Assembly: GCA_002377605.1 (NCBI GenBank)
Contig: DFQD01000231.1
Coordinates: 5,206-12,157, forward strand
DNA: 6,952 nt
From: Gammaproteobacteria bacterium UBA3498
GTDB lineage: Bacteria; Pseudomonadota; Gammaproteobacteria; Pseudomonadales; Pseudohongiellaceae
Reading direction: 5' to 3'
The notes under the pieces are model-generated. The model was not told the DNA's origin. It saw nothing but the letters and a program-made list of their open reading frames with translations, and did no database searches. Made by a program: the position numbers and the translations under genes. Positions 5,588 through 6,952 of this stretch are shown here, one piece after another (position 1 is the stretch's first letter; each line of letters opens with the position of its first letter).

Positions 5588-6681
5588 TTCATCACCTTTC
5601 CCACGACTACAATATTATCGCCTTCATTAACAGGCGGTGTGCCAAACAAAATTAGCAGCACTCCGGATGCAGGCGCGCGCACAGTTTCTAGCTCATTGCC
5701 GTGATAATCTGTGATCACGCCAAGAGCAGTGCCTTCACTTACATAATCTCCCGTTTTAACTAGAGGGTCGGCATACCAGATGCCATTGTGCTCGCTATAA
5801 ATTCTTGCTCGATCATTTATGAAAAGTGGATTAGTTGGCAAATAAGGTTCACCGGCTATCATCTCTAGTTCACGCATTACGTTTAAAACACCATTTGTAA
5901 TAGGGTTAATGTATGAATCATCGATCATACCTAACTCACCTGATTCCACATCCATTGAAGCTACACCACGTTTTACTGCCTGGGCACTGGTGTAAATGGC
6001 TTCGTCTAAGGAATCATAATCGCCAGCAAACTGGACGATTGTTTCCAAACCAAATGCAATAGCAATACGTCGAGACTCAGCAATTACTTCTTTCCCGCCT
6101 GCTTCCGCATAATAAGCGCTGTAAGAAGGTCGAAGACTTTCGTTAGCATCACCGGAATGAATGTCCAACATGTAATCAGATTTATCGATTATTTCTGTAG
6201 TCAGTACATGAGCGACTCTTTCCGTAACAGTTCCTTCAAGATCACCAGGAAAAGATCGATTAAGATTTTTGCGATCCTGTGGGCCAAAATAAATTGTACG
6301 ACCAGTAAATGCTGGCATGTTTGCGATGTGGACGATAACCAGTGTACCCGCGAGCTCAGTGGGATCAATCAATTCAGACACTTTTTGCATAGACAAAATT
6401 GGGGAATATTCCGACCCATGAATCCCCGCTATTAATGAAAGTGTCGGGCCTGGTGAGGAACCGTTGTGAATTGTAATTGGGATTACCGTACCTGGATCAT
6501 TTTGCATCGCAGGTACTTCGAGAAACCCTCGGTAAGTTTCACCTGCATTTACTTCAATGTCGGCAATATAGAAGACACCGCTATCATTTTGAGCCTTCAC
6601 ATTGATTGAAATGAGCAACATTATCGCCGCACCAACGTAACGCGGCAGCCGTAACTGCCGCGTGAAACGATGTACTACCAA
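5584..6681 (-). CDS. Predicted exported zinc deacylase, succinylglutamate desuccinylase/aspartoacylase (M14-like) family
   Basis: Zinc carboxypeptidase-fold hydrolase; relatives (AstE, ASPA) cleave N-acyl amino acids. The 365 residues show zinc ligands in GIHGSEYSP (His88, Glu91) and LDIHSGD (His175), the substrate-side motif DRKNLNRSFPG (136-146), and the likely catalytic Glu246 in DVESGE. The C-terminal 65 residues (about 300-365, with VKTGDYVSEGTALGVI and VRAPASGVLL) resemble a barrel-sandwich hybrid domain without a lipoyl lysine. The N-terminus looks like a Sec signal: basic residues up to Arg14, a hydrophobic stretch GAAIMLLISINV, and a KA-QN cleavage site near 30. A periplasmic location is therefore likely, unlike cytosolic AstE. 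The start is uncertain. TTG at 6681 is the only standard codon giving a full signal, but it lacks a Shine-Dalgarno sequence. The next ATG (6621) leaves only about ten residues of signal. It lies 13 bases after the receptor gene, suggesting co-transcription and coupled translation. Substrate is unknown. Confidence 0.85.
   Translation of the reverse strand: MVVHRFTRQLRLPRYVGAAIMLLISINVKAQNDSGVFYIADIEVNAGETYRGFLEVPAMQNDPGTVIPITIHNGSSPGPTLSLIAGIHGSEYSPILSMQKVSELIDPTELAGTLVIVHIANMPAFTGRTIYFGPQDRKNLNRSFPGDLEGTVTERVAHVLTTEIIDKSDYMLDIHSGDANESLRPSYSAYYAEAGGKEVIAESRRIAIAFGLETIVQFAGDYDSLDEAIYTSAQAVKRGVASMDVESGELGMIDDSYINPITNGVLNVMRELEMIAGEPYLPTNPLFINDRARIYSEHNGIWYADPLVKTGDYVSEGTALGVITDYHGNELETVRAPASGVLLILFGTPPVNEGDNIVVVGKVMN
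6640..6663 (-). repeat. Perfect 9-bp inverted repeat at the 5' end of the deacylase gene
   Basis: ACGCGGCAG (6640-6648) and CTGCCGCGT (6655-6663) are exact reverse complements separated by a 6-base loop. The G/C-rich stem is strong compared with the surrounding DNA. It lies about 20 bases inside the predicted coding region, under signal-peptide codons 7-14. Neither strand has a T-run after it, so it does not look like an intrinsic terminator. It could limit translation of the deacylase or protect the 3' end of receptor mRNA. Confidence 0.6.
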
Positions 6682-6694
6682 ACTATTGAGCCAG

Positions 6695-6952
6695 TTAAAA
6701 ATCGAAACGGACTCCTAGCGTCACACCCCGACCTGCTTCAGGTGCATAGTTTTTGAGAAACGAGGTATGGTTTCTGATTTCCTCATCCCTCAAATTGTCG
6801 CCTCGAACAAACAGCTTAAGATCGCTATTGCCTACTGAGAGATGGTAGTCAGCATAAACTGAAATCAGTGTATAACCAGGAGTTGCCAATTCTAGCTCAC
6901 CTACATCGTCTTGTTCTCCATAGCGAGTGATGTGAAGGTGCAGGCTCCAATC
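6695..6952 (-). CDS. TonB-dependent outer-membrane receptor, C-terminal fragment
   Basis: Only the last 85 codons are visible; the gene enters from the right edge. The residues read as the final transmembrane beta strands of a TonB-dependent receptor. They include TPGYTLISVYADYHLSVG, then LKLFVRGDNLRDEEIRNHTSFLKN, then YAPEAGRGVTLGVRFDF, ending in the terminal Phe needed for BAM-mediated assembly. The NHTSFLK-APEAGRG pattern resembles receptors related to the zinc receptor ZnuD, but plug domain and ligand loops are outside the window, so the substrate is unknown. Such receptors import scarce ligands across the outer membrane using TonB energy. The gene probably shares a transcript with the deacylase 13 bases downstream. 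The stop is TAA at 6695-6697. Confidence 0.85.
   Translation of the reverse strand, partial: DWSLHLHITRYGEQDDVGELELATPGYTLISVYADYHLSVGNSDLKLFVRGDNLRDEEIRNHTSFLKNYAPEAGRGVTLGVRFDF

Noticed and set aside
6157..6435. Plus-strand open frame of 92 codons
   Set aside because: It is antisense to the deacylase zinc-site region, and the translation is Cys/Phe-rich and without motif.
1..6952. Mobile elements, CRISPR arrays, tRNA or rRNA genes
   Set aside because: I saw no transposase or integrase motif, no terminal inverted repeats, no regularly spaced repeats, and no tRNA-like cloverleaf in the short spacers.

Overview
This window looks like chromosomal core DNA from a gammaproteobacterium of moderate GC content, probably an environmental or marine lineage. 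The evidence is the gene set: dnaK, grpE, recN, fur and bamE lie side by side, a cluster I know from Pseudomonas and relatives (there bamE is called omlA). The proteins also match Escherichia coli residue numbering closely: Fur metal ligands fall at the E. coli positions, and the DnaK phosphate loop and interdomain linker start at D194 and V389. I cannot name the species.

Layout, left to right. dnaK (1-1865, minus) runs off the left edge and lacks only its last few codons. grpE (2044-2685, minus) lies upstream of it. Each of the two chaperone genes has its own sigma-32-like heat-shock promoter with the same 13-base spacer; the grpE one is nearly perfect. recN (2881-4554, plus) diverges from grpE and converges on fur (4566-4991, minus) with an 11-base gap. 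fur diverges from bamE (5186-5587, plus) across a 194-base spacer that holds two sets of short direct repeats and a possible leader hairpin. bamE converges on a predicted exported zinc deacylase of the succinylglutamate desuccinylase/aspartoacylase family (5584-6681, minus), and the two stop codons share one CTAG. Upstream of the deacylase, 13 bases away on the same strand, is the 3' end of a TonB-dependent outer-membrane receptor (6695-6952) that runs off the right edge.

How the genes fit together. DnaK and GrpE are a chaperone and its nucleotide exchange factor. RecN (double-strand break repair), Fur (iron-responsive repressor) and BamE (outer-membrane protein assembly) are neighbours by conserved order rather than by shared pathway. 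The receptor and deacylase are the accessory part. They probably form a co-transcribed pair that imports a substrate and hydrolyses an amide of it in the periplasm, but the substrate cannot be read from the sequence.

No mobile element, CRISPR array, RNA gene or clearly novel system is visible. The more interesting signals are regulatory and architectural: the paired heat-shock promoters, a possibly leaderless recN, the repeats between fur and bamE, the atypical BamE lipobox, and the receptor-deacylase pair with its uncertain start and a perfect 9-bp hairpin. No stretch longer than 300 bases lacks a gene.
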